Shown piece by piece: positions 48,801-58,012 of a stretch of 64,000 bases of DNA; within the stretch, counting starts at the first letter, position 1, and every line of letters starts with the position of its first letter. The translations under genes and the position numbers were made by a program. The notes below the pieces were generated by a model, which saw only the letters and a program-made list of their open reading frames with translations, was not told where the DNA came from and did no database searches. This DNA comes from Tetramitus jugosus. Its lineage: Eukaryota; Heterolobosea; Eutetramitea; Acrasida; Vahlkampfiidae. The stretch spans positions 186,001-250,000 of the forward strand of contig OW569360.1 of assembly GCA_937625935.1 (NCBI GenBank). The letters run 5' to 3'.

Positions 48801-50310
48801 CGTCTAATATCTTGACAATGCACAGAGGAAGTTGTTCAATGAGATCTAAGCAATCTTGGTTGTCATTGAATTGAATATCGGACCAATCGACACCTTCTCT
48901 CTGATATTCTTCCTTGGCCAGTTTGAAGAGGAAATGATAAAACTGTTGTTGAAGCTTTTCATTGGCCCAATTGATGCAGAATTGCTCAAAATCATTCGTA
49001 GTAAAATCCTCAAATCCATAGATATCCAAAACAGAGATCGAGAGAGAAGTGGTCGCTGCATCAGCTAAGTTTTCATTAATTCTGTTGACAGTCCATTCGA
49101 AAAGCCGGCCATACAGCATCATTGCAAGGGAGTCCCGACAACCCTCAGCCTGATCCGCTCTGAGTGGAACCGAAATTTTTTCGTTCCCTGTAGTAATGTT
49201 TCTACTTGTTAATGTTTTCTTCAGTTCTTCTTCTTCTATTCCCAATAGTTCACATACAATTGTCAGTGATTTGGTATCTACAATCTTACAATGATCATCG
49301 TCAATCTTCTGGAACATAATATTGCCCAAAAACAAAATAGCAAACAAGTACTTGAACATTGTATCCTGTTCATCTGAATCAATACCCATCGAAATCAGAG
49401 CCTTGCTTGTTTCGTTGAAATTTTTGGTATCCAGTTGAGAAACTTCTCCCTCCAAGTAGTTAAATGTACCCAGTTGCTGACCATTCAACAACTGTTGTTT
49501 CTTGTTCGATGACAGTCCTCCCATTAACTGATAGAAGATGTGAAAATTTCTCTCTCCCTTTGGTTGCTTAATGATGCGAGACTTCTCAAGTAGATAGGTA
49601 CTTATCTCACCTCCTTGTATGTTCAACTTGTCATCGAACTTGACTCGAATAAACTTTCCAAACCTAGAAGAATTGTCGTTACGCAATGTCCTCGCATTTC
49701 CAAATGCCTCAAGAATAGGAGTAGATTGAATAATTTTGTTTCGGATCGAGTTGGAGTTGGAGTCATTATTGTCATTCAAATGCTGAGAAACTTCAGCTAG
49801 ATATTGTAGAATGTACTTGGTCGTCTCAGTTTTGCCTGAACCACTTTCACCTGATACAAGTATTGATTGGCTTCGACGATCTCGTTTCAGAGAACGATAT
49901 GCTTGCTCAGCAATGGAAAACACATGAGGTGGAATATCACCCAGCTCTTCTTGCAAATGATACTGTTGGACACATTTATCGTTATAGAAATGATCAGGTA
50001 GAGTTTTGTAAGGGTTAATGGCGATCAGAACCGAGCCAGATAGAGTGTAGATGAAATCTTTTTGATATCTCTGGATAATAGTACAGAGCACTGCTGGTTC
50101 GTGAATATGAGGCAAGTGAGTGACATTGTAGGTCATGAGCAACTTGTCTGGATTCCTCAATTTCACTTCATTGCTCTTCACTTTCTTTACCGTCTTGTCA
50201 TCGAGGCACACCTCTATCGTATTCTCTCCCAGCATTTGAACCACGGTGGCATCGATCCACGATGTATTGCTATCTTGAACATGTACTAGAGCACCTACTT
50301 CAATCATCAT
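45844..50310 (-). CDS. Myosin heavy chain with coiled coil and DIL-like tail (class V/XI-type)
   Basis: The protein is 1,488 aa. An SH3-like N-terminus (ALVHVQDSNTSWIDATVV) precedes the motor: VSGESGSGKTETTKYIL (P-loop), NDNSSRFGKFI (switch I), VLDIYGFEDF (switch II), FEQFCINWANEKLQQQF, and HYIRCVKPNEQKK with LKQLKYSGVMEAIRI. The neck (about residues 735-870) has no clear IQ motif; at best HQPILILQALTRKRY. A coiled coil of about 350 residues follows, and a globular tail with IPYWLAVVVFILQFF resembling the DIL/cargo domain of class V and XI. It should be a dimeric cargo motor on actin. Single exon despite its length. Confidence 0.9.
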   Translation of the reverse strand: MMIEVGALVHVQDSNTSWIDATVVQMLGENTIEVCLDDKTVKKVKSNEVKLRNPDKLLMTYNVTHLPHIHEPAVLCTIIQRYQKDFIYTLSGSVLIAINPYKTLPDHFYNDKCVQQYHLQEELGDIPPHVFSIAEQAYRSLKRDRRSQSILVSGESGSGKTETTKYILQYLAEVSQHLNDNNDSNSNSIRNKIIQSTPILEAFGNARTLRNDNSSRFGKFIRVKFDDKLNIQGGEISTYLLEKSRIIKQPKGERNFHIFYQLMGGLSSNKKQQLLNGQQLGTFNYLEGEVSQLDTKNFNETSKALISMGIDSDEQDTMFKYLFAILFLGNIMFQKIDDDHCKIVDTKSLTIVCELLGIEEEELKKTLTSRNITTGNEKISVPLRADQAEGCRDSLAMMLYGRLFEWTVNRINENLADAATTSLSISVLDIYGFEDFTTNDFEQFCINWANEKLQQQFYHFLFKLAKEEYQREGVDWSDIQFNDNQDCLDLIEQLPLCIVKILDEESSLAKADSNSLITKLEKHHSSHRKFKKPKGNDTVFEVDHYVHSVRYQVAKFIQKNKDFLVTDQVDILSKSKFSFVSAIFARGGDIENKKSFKFNSVSSQFKISLNNLMNHISATDPHYIRCVKPNEQKKASSIATDYILKQLKYSGVMEAIRIYVEGYPSRLLFNNFLDRYWLVDVECRNREEKQSCSLILQKAIEPHQYKVGNSKVFLRSGQIEQLEQCRRDVITASVIQIQSQTIQLPESDKFKIRTMEVHKMIATSCTSILCLKRGIEMNDTVRLSSLLRCEVSRKEYLNMHQTVAIVQSTFQMTTVQSFSHQPILILQALTRKRYSQTGYESRLNRYLYEELLNNQLCELEGQYGETRLEVLQLKDMCTLIQSNYEQSKNEVKSLSERIQALEQDNSSLRGERDTTNDLILQKNYEIAGLQSTLEEKEQQIISLRLQLGEYKTNMETNSGDMKQLEINLDQLISEMSSLKILNNSLKKELQHTKQDQEEIKNELEDKKKELINYREKLTLIQSERKEPFVQSSQKQQDIKSEDEKVERISEELSVMQRTYKSIIDEKEKLISQLEEDNCNLKLDIEHWNSRTMATESKLRDQMSSAHEKKIRDLESVQMTELRNYQTRMEELEHEYSVVSNQLKCQTFSDSLWKSRYLRKCRKLRRLQQTMNIESTDTKEQETSRSDEESSSSNSCDSGNSDVDSFSNETISSEQPSTWKQLEEVITQLSNGDRQTQIERFIVFLLFEVDRKKLHATSVAQIMLYLVQDSIDRGLQLKKVLHMVEKSFLAVIGCADDKDIPYWLAVVVFILQFFTSDHFLGRVEQIASVGLSSASITEIIGAIFSAQDMYQPFDHVVMTEILMEELDENSAVIKFLQKMAVITMSTYTEVVLRFSSSSDISAYSLVVSLNQLQIPTELCHQIEAQVLGCRRAQGVPLPGKTSNGVRPINQSIKVLPAEILSLDTSIPYETLVTLTTVEPLLQKLQDSNL

Positions 50311-50472
50311 TGTGTGTTTGTTGGGTTGCTGAAGCTTCTTGATGGACCGTCATTTTCTGTTGTGAAAATACAATAAAAATAGCAGGAAAGTCCTCACCAG
50401 AAAGTCCTTGCAATCTATTTTGCACGTTGTGTCCGTTGTATTAGAGATTTATACAAGGAGATTCGTTTATAT

Positions 50473-52670
50473 TTACAGTTTTCTCACAACGCATCGTGTG
50501 CCAAGGTGAGCGAGACACTCCAAGACCTCAAAGTTCACCTTTCCATAATGAAGCCACTGATGGTAGCCATCATGCTCACATTGATCACTCTCTCCATCTA
50601 TCAAATCATAAATAGATCCTGTCAGTAAAGACTCTCTGTTTCCTTCCGCTGCAATTTCAGTTGATGACATGATGAAATGTTTGTTCTTTGATCGTCTCTT
50701 TGATACTCCTTTCAGTTTTTCTTGCTGCAAAACTTGCTGTCTAGAATAGCCATTCATGTACACTTCGATTGAGTAAGCCACATCTTCATTACTTGCAAGA
50801 TCTAACTCATTCAACCTTCGTAAATGTATTAGAGAACTAACGTCAAATATCTTGTTATGGCACAGGCTCAACTCGTTCAGGAATTGAAATTTGAGACCGA
50901 TAGGTCGAATGGACTTGATCTGATTAAAGGACAATCTCAAACTGGACAAGCTGTTTGAACAAGAAAATAAATCAAATTGAGAAACACTCGCACAATCTAA
51001 TGCATTTCCGGAGAGGTCCAATTCCACAAGTTTGGAACAGCCAGAGAGAGGTTGTATGTTCGATATGTATCGATTGAAACTTAAATTGACATACTCTAAA
51101 CTATCACACTCACTTAAACCAGATATATCGTGTATATGATTGAAACTTAAGCTGATGGCACTGAGTTGCTTCAAATTTTTCAGAGAGGGAATAACTGTAA
51201 TAAAGTTACGACTAAGAAAGATCTCCTCTAGATTGACGCATGAACCCAGTGGAGAAAGGTCAGTGATTCGATGCCCGACGCACACCAGTCGTTTAAGTTG
51301 TTTAAACACTTCAACTCCAGCCAAAGAGTGCAACAAATTGAATTGTTTTCTTCCTACATGAATGGCAGTGAGACACTCTGATGAATCAGAGATCTTTGTT
51401 ACCAACTGATTACTCTCGATAATATCGTCACTATTGTTGTACTGATTCAACATTGAGAGAGTTGCTTCACTTAAAGTTGGCAGTATATCCAACACTTCTT
51501 CATCAATCAAATTAGACGACTGAGTTACAAATTGATCATTGACAAGGAACACTGATTCCTCATACTCACTAATATCTTGCTCCATTTGACGAATCTGAGC
51601 TTGAGACAGTTCTTGTTTGACTCTTCTTCTCTTCTGTTGTGCTGCTCTATTGTTTTCAGTCGTTTCATCCCGGTAACGCTTCTGTGATCGTCCTTTTCGT
51701 TCATCGGCTTCATCATCATCAATGAACACGAGGACTTCAGGTTCTTTGGCAGTTTTGGATTGAACGAGAGAATGGTCTTGTTGCTGTCTCAGTTTTTTGA
51801 TGTGCAACATGACGGAGCGATATCTTTTCAGCAAAGTGCTTCGCTTACCTATGGTAGAGTAACCCATGTTCCGTAGTGCTTGCTTAATCTGATCATTGGA
51901 CCACAAAGAAACATTCTCATCCACGAGTTCCCTTTCTTCTTCATCTTTCTCCATGGCAGCAACAGTGGATATAGCTTGTGAATTGGAATGATGATTGACA
52001 ACCATTTGGGTTTCTCCTCCAGCTGGTGATGTCACATCTTCTTCACTTTCATCCTGTGACTCTTCTTCTTGTGCTTGTAGCTGTTGCTGCTCGTGGCGTA
52101 GCAATCTATCAATCAGGACGCGTCTTTGACCCACCACAGAAACAGAAAATGTTAACTCCAATAAAAATAACAATTCATGAATTGACAAACTCGTGATCAC
52201 ACATACCTTGATCCAGTGAATGGTTGATTTCTTCTTTTCAACTCCCTCCTAATCTTCTCCACAGTCAATGTATTCAACACATGCTCATCCGACCAATCAA
52301 TGTGCTCCGCTGATCGCAGCTCATATTTTTTTGGTTCATCCTCTGAGGAAGCTGGCGGATCACTGTTTGGTTCTCCGACCGGTTCGGAGATTACTTGTGG
52401 AATTTTTGTGTTTGCTGTGGAAACTGAGCTCAGGATTTTCGTCGACGCGTCAGAATCATCAGCTATGTTGCTGTGTACAACGGCTTCCATCGTATCTGGT
52501 TCAATCTTTCTGATGCTTGCATGATGTAGTAATTCCCTGTGTCTCACGCGACGTCTTCGGTGAGGGGTTGTTGTATCATCCTTCCCTTGATGTTCATCAT
52601 CCATCATGAGGCCCTTCTCTTCAATTGCCTCAAAACGCGAAGAGCGTCTTGGTCTAACTTTTTCAGTCAT
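50473..52670 (-). CDS. Protein with two SAP motifs and leucine-rich repeats
   Basis: Two exons (52207-52670, 50473-52123) join across an 83-bp intron (GTATGT donor, AAG acceptor) to 704 aa. The splice completes a SAP motif: LTVEKIRRELKRRNQPFTGSRRVLIDRLL. A second SAP-like motif follows at about residue 235 (SNDQIKQALRNMGYSTIGKRSTLLKRY). After a basic linker (QKRYRDE; QKRRRVKQEL) comes an SDS22-like LRR array of about seven repeats (LKRLVCVGHRITDLSPLG; LEEIFLSRNFITVIPSLK; LELDLSGNALD-type units). The C-terminal 80 residues are unrecognised. SAP motifs bind DNA in nuclear-matrix and repair proteins; LRRs bind protein partners. A nuclear adaptor is inferred. Confidence 0.8.
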
Positions 52671-52915
52671 TGTTGATAATGTTCGGTTGGTTCGTGCGCT
52701 TCAACTAATAAGCTTGTCAGAAAATACAAAGTCCGATGTCTCTGTCAAACCGTTTTTGTTTCCACAAATGTCGAGATCTTTTTTACCGGTAAACTTTGTT
52801 CGCAACGGAGTTTGCCGAGCTAAATTTTGCCCCTAATCTCCGATCCGAAGCGAGATCTCTTCAGACAAAAAAGACAAAACAACAAAACAACACCATACCA
52901 GAAGGAGCCACTAAC

Positions 52916-55630
52916 ATGAAATCATCTACAGCAAAAGCATTTCAATGGGTTGCATTAGCTATCCATTCCATTGCGTTCGTTGGTCTATTGTCTCTTCAGG
53001 ACTTTCCTGCCATGACTCAAGGATATGCTCGTCACTGGAAATTCTTCACTGTTTGGACTCATACGCTGAACCTTTTGTTTTACATTATCAGTGTGGTTAA
53101 CGTTTTACCCCATAATCTTACTTCGTGGCTCTTCAAGTTGAGTTTTACGTGCTCCATCTGTGTGAGCAGCATGTTCTGGGGTATTGTGTTCGTGGGAGGT
53201 GATGATGCGTTTAAATTGGACCCTAAGATTTATCCAAATTGGTTGAACCATGCACAACATACATTGCCATGTATCATTGCTACCCTTGAGCTCATTCTAG
53301 TTGAATATGCCTATCATTCACTCAAGTTGGAGTTGTTGGTCATCTTGGCTTTTGCGTCTTCCTACTTGGGATTTTCATTCTACCTCAAGAGTTCGAACGG
53401 GTGGTATCCATATCCGTTCATGGAACAGTTTGAGCCAACACATTGGGTTGTGTTTTGCCTTCTTGCTGCATCAGCTGCAGCCTTTATCCACACTTGTGGA
53501 ATTGCTCTCAAGATCCATTCATACCCAGAAGGCAAAGAAACAATAAAGGGCATCCGATTTTTTTGTAACCAAAATTGTTTCGAAGGAAGGACGCAACAAA
53601 AAAACAAAACCACAAAAAAGCTGAAGATGACCAGGAGTAAAGCACCGAAGAAAATCACCTTTTCACCGAAGCGGTCAATGAAATCCTTCTTGGTTACCAA
53701 TGACTACCATGATGAAGAGTTGAGTCCTGTTCCTCTTCTTCGGGTCTCTCCTCAAAAAACCAGTTCGAGTGATTTCTCGAACTTGACAAACAGCTTCCAT
53801 GACGAAGAAGTAGAATGGGATTTGATGAATTTTGAGTTTGAGAGAGAGGAAGAAGTGGAAGAAGAGGAAGAACTCGTGGAATTATATGTTGAGATCACGG
53901 ATGACGATGAGGATGAGCTCCAGGATGACAAGCCATCAGAACACGGAGAAGTAGCGAGTGTTGCAGTTCGAATAGAGACTCATAAGATTATGAAAGAAAA
54001 AATTTCAGACTGGTCCCTGGATCCCAAAGAGCCAAAAGCAGCACTTGGTATGTTTCCCATTGGTGGACAGAGCCATCATTTGCCTCCTCAACAATATGAA
54101 AGTGAGCAAGAGGAGGACGATGATAGAGATGGAGACTATTCAGATAATGAACAAGAAGAAGAAGAAACGGAATTGAATGCAATGGATCTCCGCGAGTTCA
54201 AAAAATCAAAGAGAACGAAACGATATGCACGTCATAGAGAGGAAGACTTGGAAGAGAGACACGCTAAACGTATCAAAGAAAGTTCACAAAATGTTGTAGA
54301 AAGAATCAGAATACGAGACTATGTTCATAAATTTCCAGTGGAGACAAATGATGGATTTCACAAAACAACAAGCGAAAAAACTTGGAAGAAGTACTCGGAT
54401 GGATACATGTTTTCTTTAGGTGGAGCTGTAATTGAGCCGTCGATTATGGACAGTGCCTTTGACAATTTTATTAATTCCGCAATTGCTAGTACTCCGAAGG
54501 AAAATGAACAGTTTGGGCTGTACAGCATTTACATGTATACTAAAATGATTCGAGCAAGGATGGGCGAAGACGCCATTGTCTCTTCGTATGTTATGTCTCA
54601 GTTCGAAAGGTTCTTACTGGATTACCGCAGTAAGATATTGAATTCATCTGATAGATCATTTTTGGAGTACGTGAAGAAGGAAACAAAAGGGTTACGCTCA
54701 AACAGTTCGATACTACCTTACTTGTCCAAAAATTGCTTCAAATTGGAAACTATTGTGCGATACTTTACATTAATACTAAATAGCTGCTATCTGAGGAGTA
54801 ATTATTATGTTGATGTACGTCATATGTGGTACCCCAAATTTTATGACTTTTTGTATTCGCTTAGTCGCTTTTTCGAGGATGCAGCCTCTGCAGAACACTT
54901 CCTATTATGTTCCAAGCTATTTATTTTCGATACAAAACAAAAATTGGAAACTCTTGCTGTCAAGAAGACACACTCCACAAACTCTAACTTTGAGATCTTG
55001 TGGAGAGTGTACCAAACGGCATTGGCGCGAATGTTTGAGAGTTCCAAAGAGATCCAGTACGTTGAGACATGTGTCGAGATGATCGTAGATCTGATGGCAG
55101 ATATATGGACTCAATTGCCATTGGACGCAACAAGGTTCGCAGGAACCATTGGTGGATTGTTTGATGCTATCATGGGTGTTATAAGTGTTACCCGAGAAAG
55201 CTATTATTTACATCTTCAGCGACACATAGCAGTCAGGACTACAAATCAGGCATACCCCCGTGTTGGTGTGTTAGTTTGGATCAATTACTCAAAGTACTTC
55301 CTAGAAATCATCAGGGAATACACTCCGTACTTTATTAATGGATTAGATCGTCCACCACAGCGAAATAATCAACTATCTCTTGAATCATTCGTGGGATTCT
55401 ATAGCACATTGCACAAACAATGTGACACTCGTGAGAAGAAGGAGCAATTTCTAAGCTGTGTAATGGGCTTTATCGAGGGAGTGATAGTGGAAAATGGATA
55501 TGATACTGTTGTGAAAGATTCTGAATTTGAAGCTGCTTGTAAAGAAATTGTGGAGGTGGCTCGTACTTGGAGCGAAGTGCAAGTGATCGCTGACACCATA
55601 TGTCCAATGGTCCTATCATTATTTTCTTAG
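52916..55630 (+). CDS. AIG1/ADTRP-type membrane hydrolase in frame with a large acidic unknown domain
   Basis: The 904-aa open frame has two unlike halves. Residues 1-218 are an AIG1/ADTRP family protein with about six membrane helices: RHWKFFTVWTHTLNLLFY (nucleophile Thr), YPNWLNHAQHTLP (catalytic His) and GWYPYPFMEQF. This family hydrolyses fatty-acid esters of hydroxy fatty acids. After KETIKGI comes an A-rich, 5'-UTR-like stretch, then MTRSKAPKKITF at 53627, an acidic region (EEEVEEEEELVELY), a basic patch (KKSKRTKRYARHREED), and about 400 helical residues I do not recognise. No stop separates the halves. Either it is a real fusion or two genes (AIG1-like ending through an unseen 3' exon; a second, 667-aa gene from 53627). 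AATAAA at 53549-53554 supports the two-gene reading. Confidence 0.6.
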   Translation: MKSSTAKAFQWVALAIHSIAFVGLLSLQDFPAMTQGYARHWKFFTVWTHTLNLLFYIISVVNVLPHNLTSWLFKLSFTCSICVSSMFWGIVFVGGDDAFKLDPKIYPNWLNHAQHTLPCIIATLELILVEYAYHSLKLELLVILAFASSYLGFSFYLKSSNGWYPYPFMEQFEPTHWVVFCLLAASAAAFIHTCGIALKIHSYPEGKETIKGIRFFCNQNCFEGRTQQKNKTTKKLKMTRSKAPKKITFSPKRSMKSFLVTNDYHDEELSPVPLLRVSPQKTSSSDFSNLTNSFHDEEVEWDLMNFEFEREEEVEEEEELVELYVEITDDDEDELQDDKPSEHGEVASVAVRIETHKIMKEKISDWSLDPKEPKAALGMFPIGGQSHHLPPQQYESEQEEDDDRDGDYSDNEQEEEETELNAMDLREFKKSKRTKRYARHREEDLEERHAKRIKESSQNVVERIRIRDYVHKFPVETNDGFHKTTSEKTWKKYSDGYMFSLGGAVIEPSIMDSAFDNFINSAIASTPKENEQFGLYSIYMYTKMIRARMGEDAIVSSYVMSQFERFLLDYRSKILNSSDRSFLEYVKKETKGLRSNSSILPYLSKNCFKLETIVRYFTLILNSCYLRSNYYVDVRHMWYPKFYDFLYSLSRFFEDAASAEHFLLCSKLFIFDTKQKLETLAVKKTHSTNSNFEILWRVYQTALARMFESSKEIQYVETCVEMIVDLMADIWTQLPLDATRFAGTIGGLFDAIMGVISVTRESYYLHLQRHIAVRTTNQAYPRVGVLVWINYSKYFLEIIREYTPYFINGLDRPPQRNNQLSLESFVGFYSTLHKQCDTREKKEQFLSCVMGFIEGVIVENGYDTVVKDSEFEAACKEIVEVARTWSEVQVIADTICPMVLSLFS

Positions 55631-57516
55631 CTGCTATGTTTCTGTTCAAAGTCCTTCATAAATTTGATTAACTTATCTACTGTGTTGACTGAAGTTGCAT
55701 TGTAGATTGAAGCTCGAATGCCTCCTACTGATCGATGACCTGCAAGACCGACGAGTCCAAGGGATGCTGCTTCATCGACAAACTGTTTCTCTAGGTCTTT
55801 ATCAGCTTTAACTCTGAACACAACATTGATACGTGATCTGCAATGTGGCATGACAGGACATGTGTAAATACTAGACTTCTCAATTACGTCATAAAGCTTC
55901 TGCGAGCGGTCAATGCATCGTCTATTCATTTCTTCTACTCCGCCATTCTCTTTGATCCACTTGAGGACGAGCTGAGTGGCATAGATTGCGAATGTAGGTG
56001 GTGTGTTCGTCATTGAACCACCATCTTTCAGATATTTGTAATCCAAATAAGAAGGAATTGCGTGAGAAGCCTTACCGAGTAAGTCCCCACGAACGATAAC
56101 AATGGTCAAACCAGCAATACCAAAGTTCTTCTGAGCACAACTATAGATCAATCCATATTTCTTCACATCAACACTTCTCGTGAACAAATTAGAGCTCATA
56201 TCGCAAACCAAGTTTCCACACTCTGAGACATTCACAATCTCAGGGATACCAGGAAACTCGACGCCATGAACAGTTTCATTATCGCAATAGTAGGTATAGT
56301 CACTCACTTGATTGAATGAAAATTGTTCGGGAATAGTGGTGAACTGAGTGGATGAGCAGTCGGCAGCACTATGGATAATACTGCGATGAATGGAGGATAG
56401 TTTCTTTGCTTCTGCAATGGCTTTCTTTGACCACTCACCAGTGACAATATAACTGGCATTGGAGTGCGCCAAGTTCATTGGAATGGATGAAAATTGCATT
56501 GTGGCACCACCTTGCACAAACAAAACTTCATAATCTGAAGGAACATTGAGCAATTCTCTCACAAGTTGTTCCGTATTGTTCAAAATGTCTTCGAATTCTC
56601 TTGTTCGATGACTAAACTCCATGACTGAGATACCCGATTGTCCATAGCTCAACAAATCTTGATTCATTTTATGTACGACTTCAGTAGGCAGTACAGCTGG
56701 TCCAGCAAACAAATTGTTCGTTTTGCTTCGTTCCTTGAGTCCAAAGTGAACCTCTGAAAGCAACTTTAGCAGTACCAATTCCAACTCGTGCGTATTCATG
56801 ACATAGTAATCTGCCAATTGTTTTGTTTGTTCAAACTGGAGCCACTCACCATAACCAATGGCATAATGTGCTACTCCTTCCAATTTGACTTTCATGTCAG
56901 ACACACCATCTCCGACCATGATCACAGGGAATGGCGATTCTGCTGTTGCGAGTGATCGTTGCACCATCTTGGACTTTCCGTGAATCAACATTTCATCACT
57001 CTCGGACACTTGCATGCGCTCCGTGTCCAATTCGACACAATGGACATGATGACCTGGAATTTGGAACAATTGTTGCACAATGGGCTCCACAATGCATCGA
57101 GGTCCTTGACTCACAACTCGAATAGGCACCTGAGGGAACAATCTTCGAATCTGATTGATCAAATTCTTCATGCCAGGTGTAGCAATCTCCTCACATCTCT
57201 GTACATAGTCTCTCATGTTTTGAATCGTTGGCTTGGCAATCGCAAGTCTTCGATTGTACGATTCGAGCATGGATATTTGATTGGTGATGCCCAGATTGGT
57301 AATTTGTTCAATCTCACGCACCAGGTGGTTTTGATCAGAGGTTTCAGAGTCATTATTTACAAGAGACGACAATGATGATGATCCATCATCAGTTGTGGTG
57401 GCATGGGTGTTCAACAATTGTTGCTGTTGTTGTTGTGCAGTCAAACTGTCTTTCAACAGTTGAACCAATGATTCATCACGAATCAGTGTACTATCGAAAT
57501 CGAAAACAAGTGCCAT
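55627..57516 (-). CDS. Bifunctional phosphoserine phosphatase-phosphoserine aminotransferase (SerB-SerC fusion)
   Basis: The 629-aa single frame joins two serine-biosynthesis enzymes. Residues 1-255 are a HAD phosphatase of SerB type: LVFDFDSTLIRDES (motif I), IRVVSQGPRC (motif II), HGKSKMVQ (motif III Lys), VIMVGDGVSDMKVK (motif IV). Residues 270-629 are a class V aminotransferase of SerC type: NNLFAGPAVLPTEVV, VLFVQGGATMQFSSIPMNL, LVCDMSSNLFTR, YSCAQKNFGIAGL with the PLP Lys, and LVGLAGHRSVGGIRASIYN. SerC makes phosphoserine from phosphohydroxypyruvate and glutamate; SerB dephosphorylates it, so the product of one half is the substrate of the other. A Gln/Ser insert sits in the phosphatase cap. 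Cytosolic (no presequence). Its stop overlaps the stop of the convergent gene. Confidence 0.92.
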   Translation of the reverse strand: MALVFDFDSTLIRDESLVQLLKDSLTAQQQQQQLLNTHATTTDDGSSSLSSLVNNDSETSDQNHLVREIEQITNLGITNQISMLESYNRRLAIAKPTIQNMRDYVQRCEEIATPGMKNLINQIRRLFPQVPIRVVSQGPRCIVEPIVQQLFQIPGHHVHCVELDTERMQVSESDEMLIHGKSKMVQRSLATAESPFPVIMVGDGVSDMKVKLEGVAHYAIGYGEWLQFEQTKQLADYYVMNTHELELVLLKLLSEVHFGLKERSKTNNLFAGPAVLPTEVVHKMNQDLLSYGQSGISVMEFSHRTREFEDILNNTEQLVRELLNVPSDYEVLFVQGGATMQFSSIPMNLAHSNASYIVTGEWSKKAIAEAKKLSSIHRSIIHSAADCSSTQFTTIPEQFSFNQVSDYTYYCDNETVHGVEFPGIPEIVNVSECGNLVCDMSSNLFTRSVDVKKYGLIYSCAQKNFGIAGLTIVIVRGDLLGKASHAIPSYLDYKYLKDGGSMTNTPPTFAIYATQLVLKWIKENGGVEEMNRRCIDRSQKLYDVIEKSSIYTCPVMPHCRSRINVVFRVKADKDLEKQFVDEAASLGLVGLAGHRSVGGIRASIYNATSVNTVDKLIKFMKDFEQKHSS

Positions 57517-57915
57517 GTTTGTATTATATTATATTATTATATTGTTGTGGTTGTTGATATGTTTGTGGTTGTGTGGTGATATGGCTTTGTTTTTGGATGT
57601 GTGTGTGGCACAAAGTTTGGTGGTGATGATGTGTCCTTTCGGTTCCAGCACAAGATTCCATCCAGAGCTCACCATGGAGAATTTTTGTTGTGGTGATGGA
57701 TTTGCGGGTTGATGCAATCTTTTGGGAAATCTTTTGCGGTTCCTGTGAATTTTCTTGATGATTTGTCATATCTCTTTATCAACCACATAGAACAGAAAAG
57801 CATGTCAAGGGATGTTTTGACGGACATAAGATAGATCTAAGGACGCACAGAAAACGACCCACAAATTTCCCCGAAAATTTCGAGTGGTGAAAAAAGTCGG
57901 GATAATTGACATGGA
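57517..57915. other. Upstream region of SerB-SerC and tRNA-Phe
   Basis: These 399 bp hold the 5' flank of the minus-strand fusion gene, beginning with a TATTA-repeat stretch next to its ATG, then GT-rich sequence, then the tRNA flank. No ORF with coding character and no other RNA signature. Confidence 0.4.
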
Positions 57916-57988
57916 GCCGAAATAGCTCAGTTGGGAGAGCGTGAGACTGAAGATCTTAAGGTCGCGTGTTCGATCCACGCTTTCGGCA
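57916..57988 (+). tRNA. tRNA-Phe (GAA)
   Basis: The 73-nt cloverleaf has every stem paired: acceptor GCCGAAA with TTTCGGC, D arm GCTC/GAGC, anticodon arm TGAGA-CTGAAGA-TCTTA with anticodon GAA, T arm GCGTG-TTCGATC-CACGC, discriminator A. No intron; CCA is not encoded. Internal A-box and B-box (GTTCGATCC) are present, and TTTTT at 57992-57996 is the Pol III terminator. Confidence 0.97.
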
Positions 57989-57991
57989 CAC

Positions 57992-57996
57992 TTTTT
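57992..57996 (+). terminator. Pol III terminator of tRNA-Phe
   Basis: Five T residues three bases past the tRNA 3' end, 17 bp before the PP2C start codon. Confidence 0.8.
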
Positions 57997-58012
57997 AGCA
58001 ACCAAACTGAAA

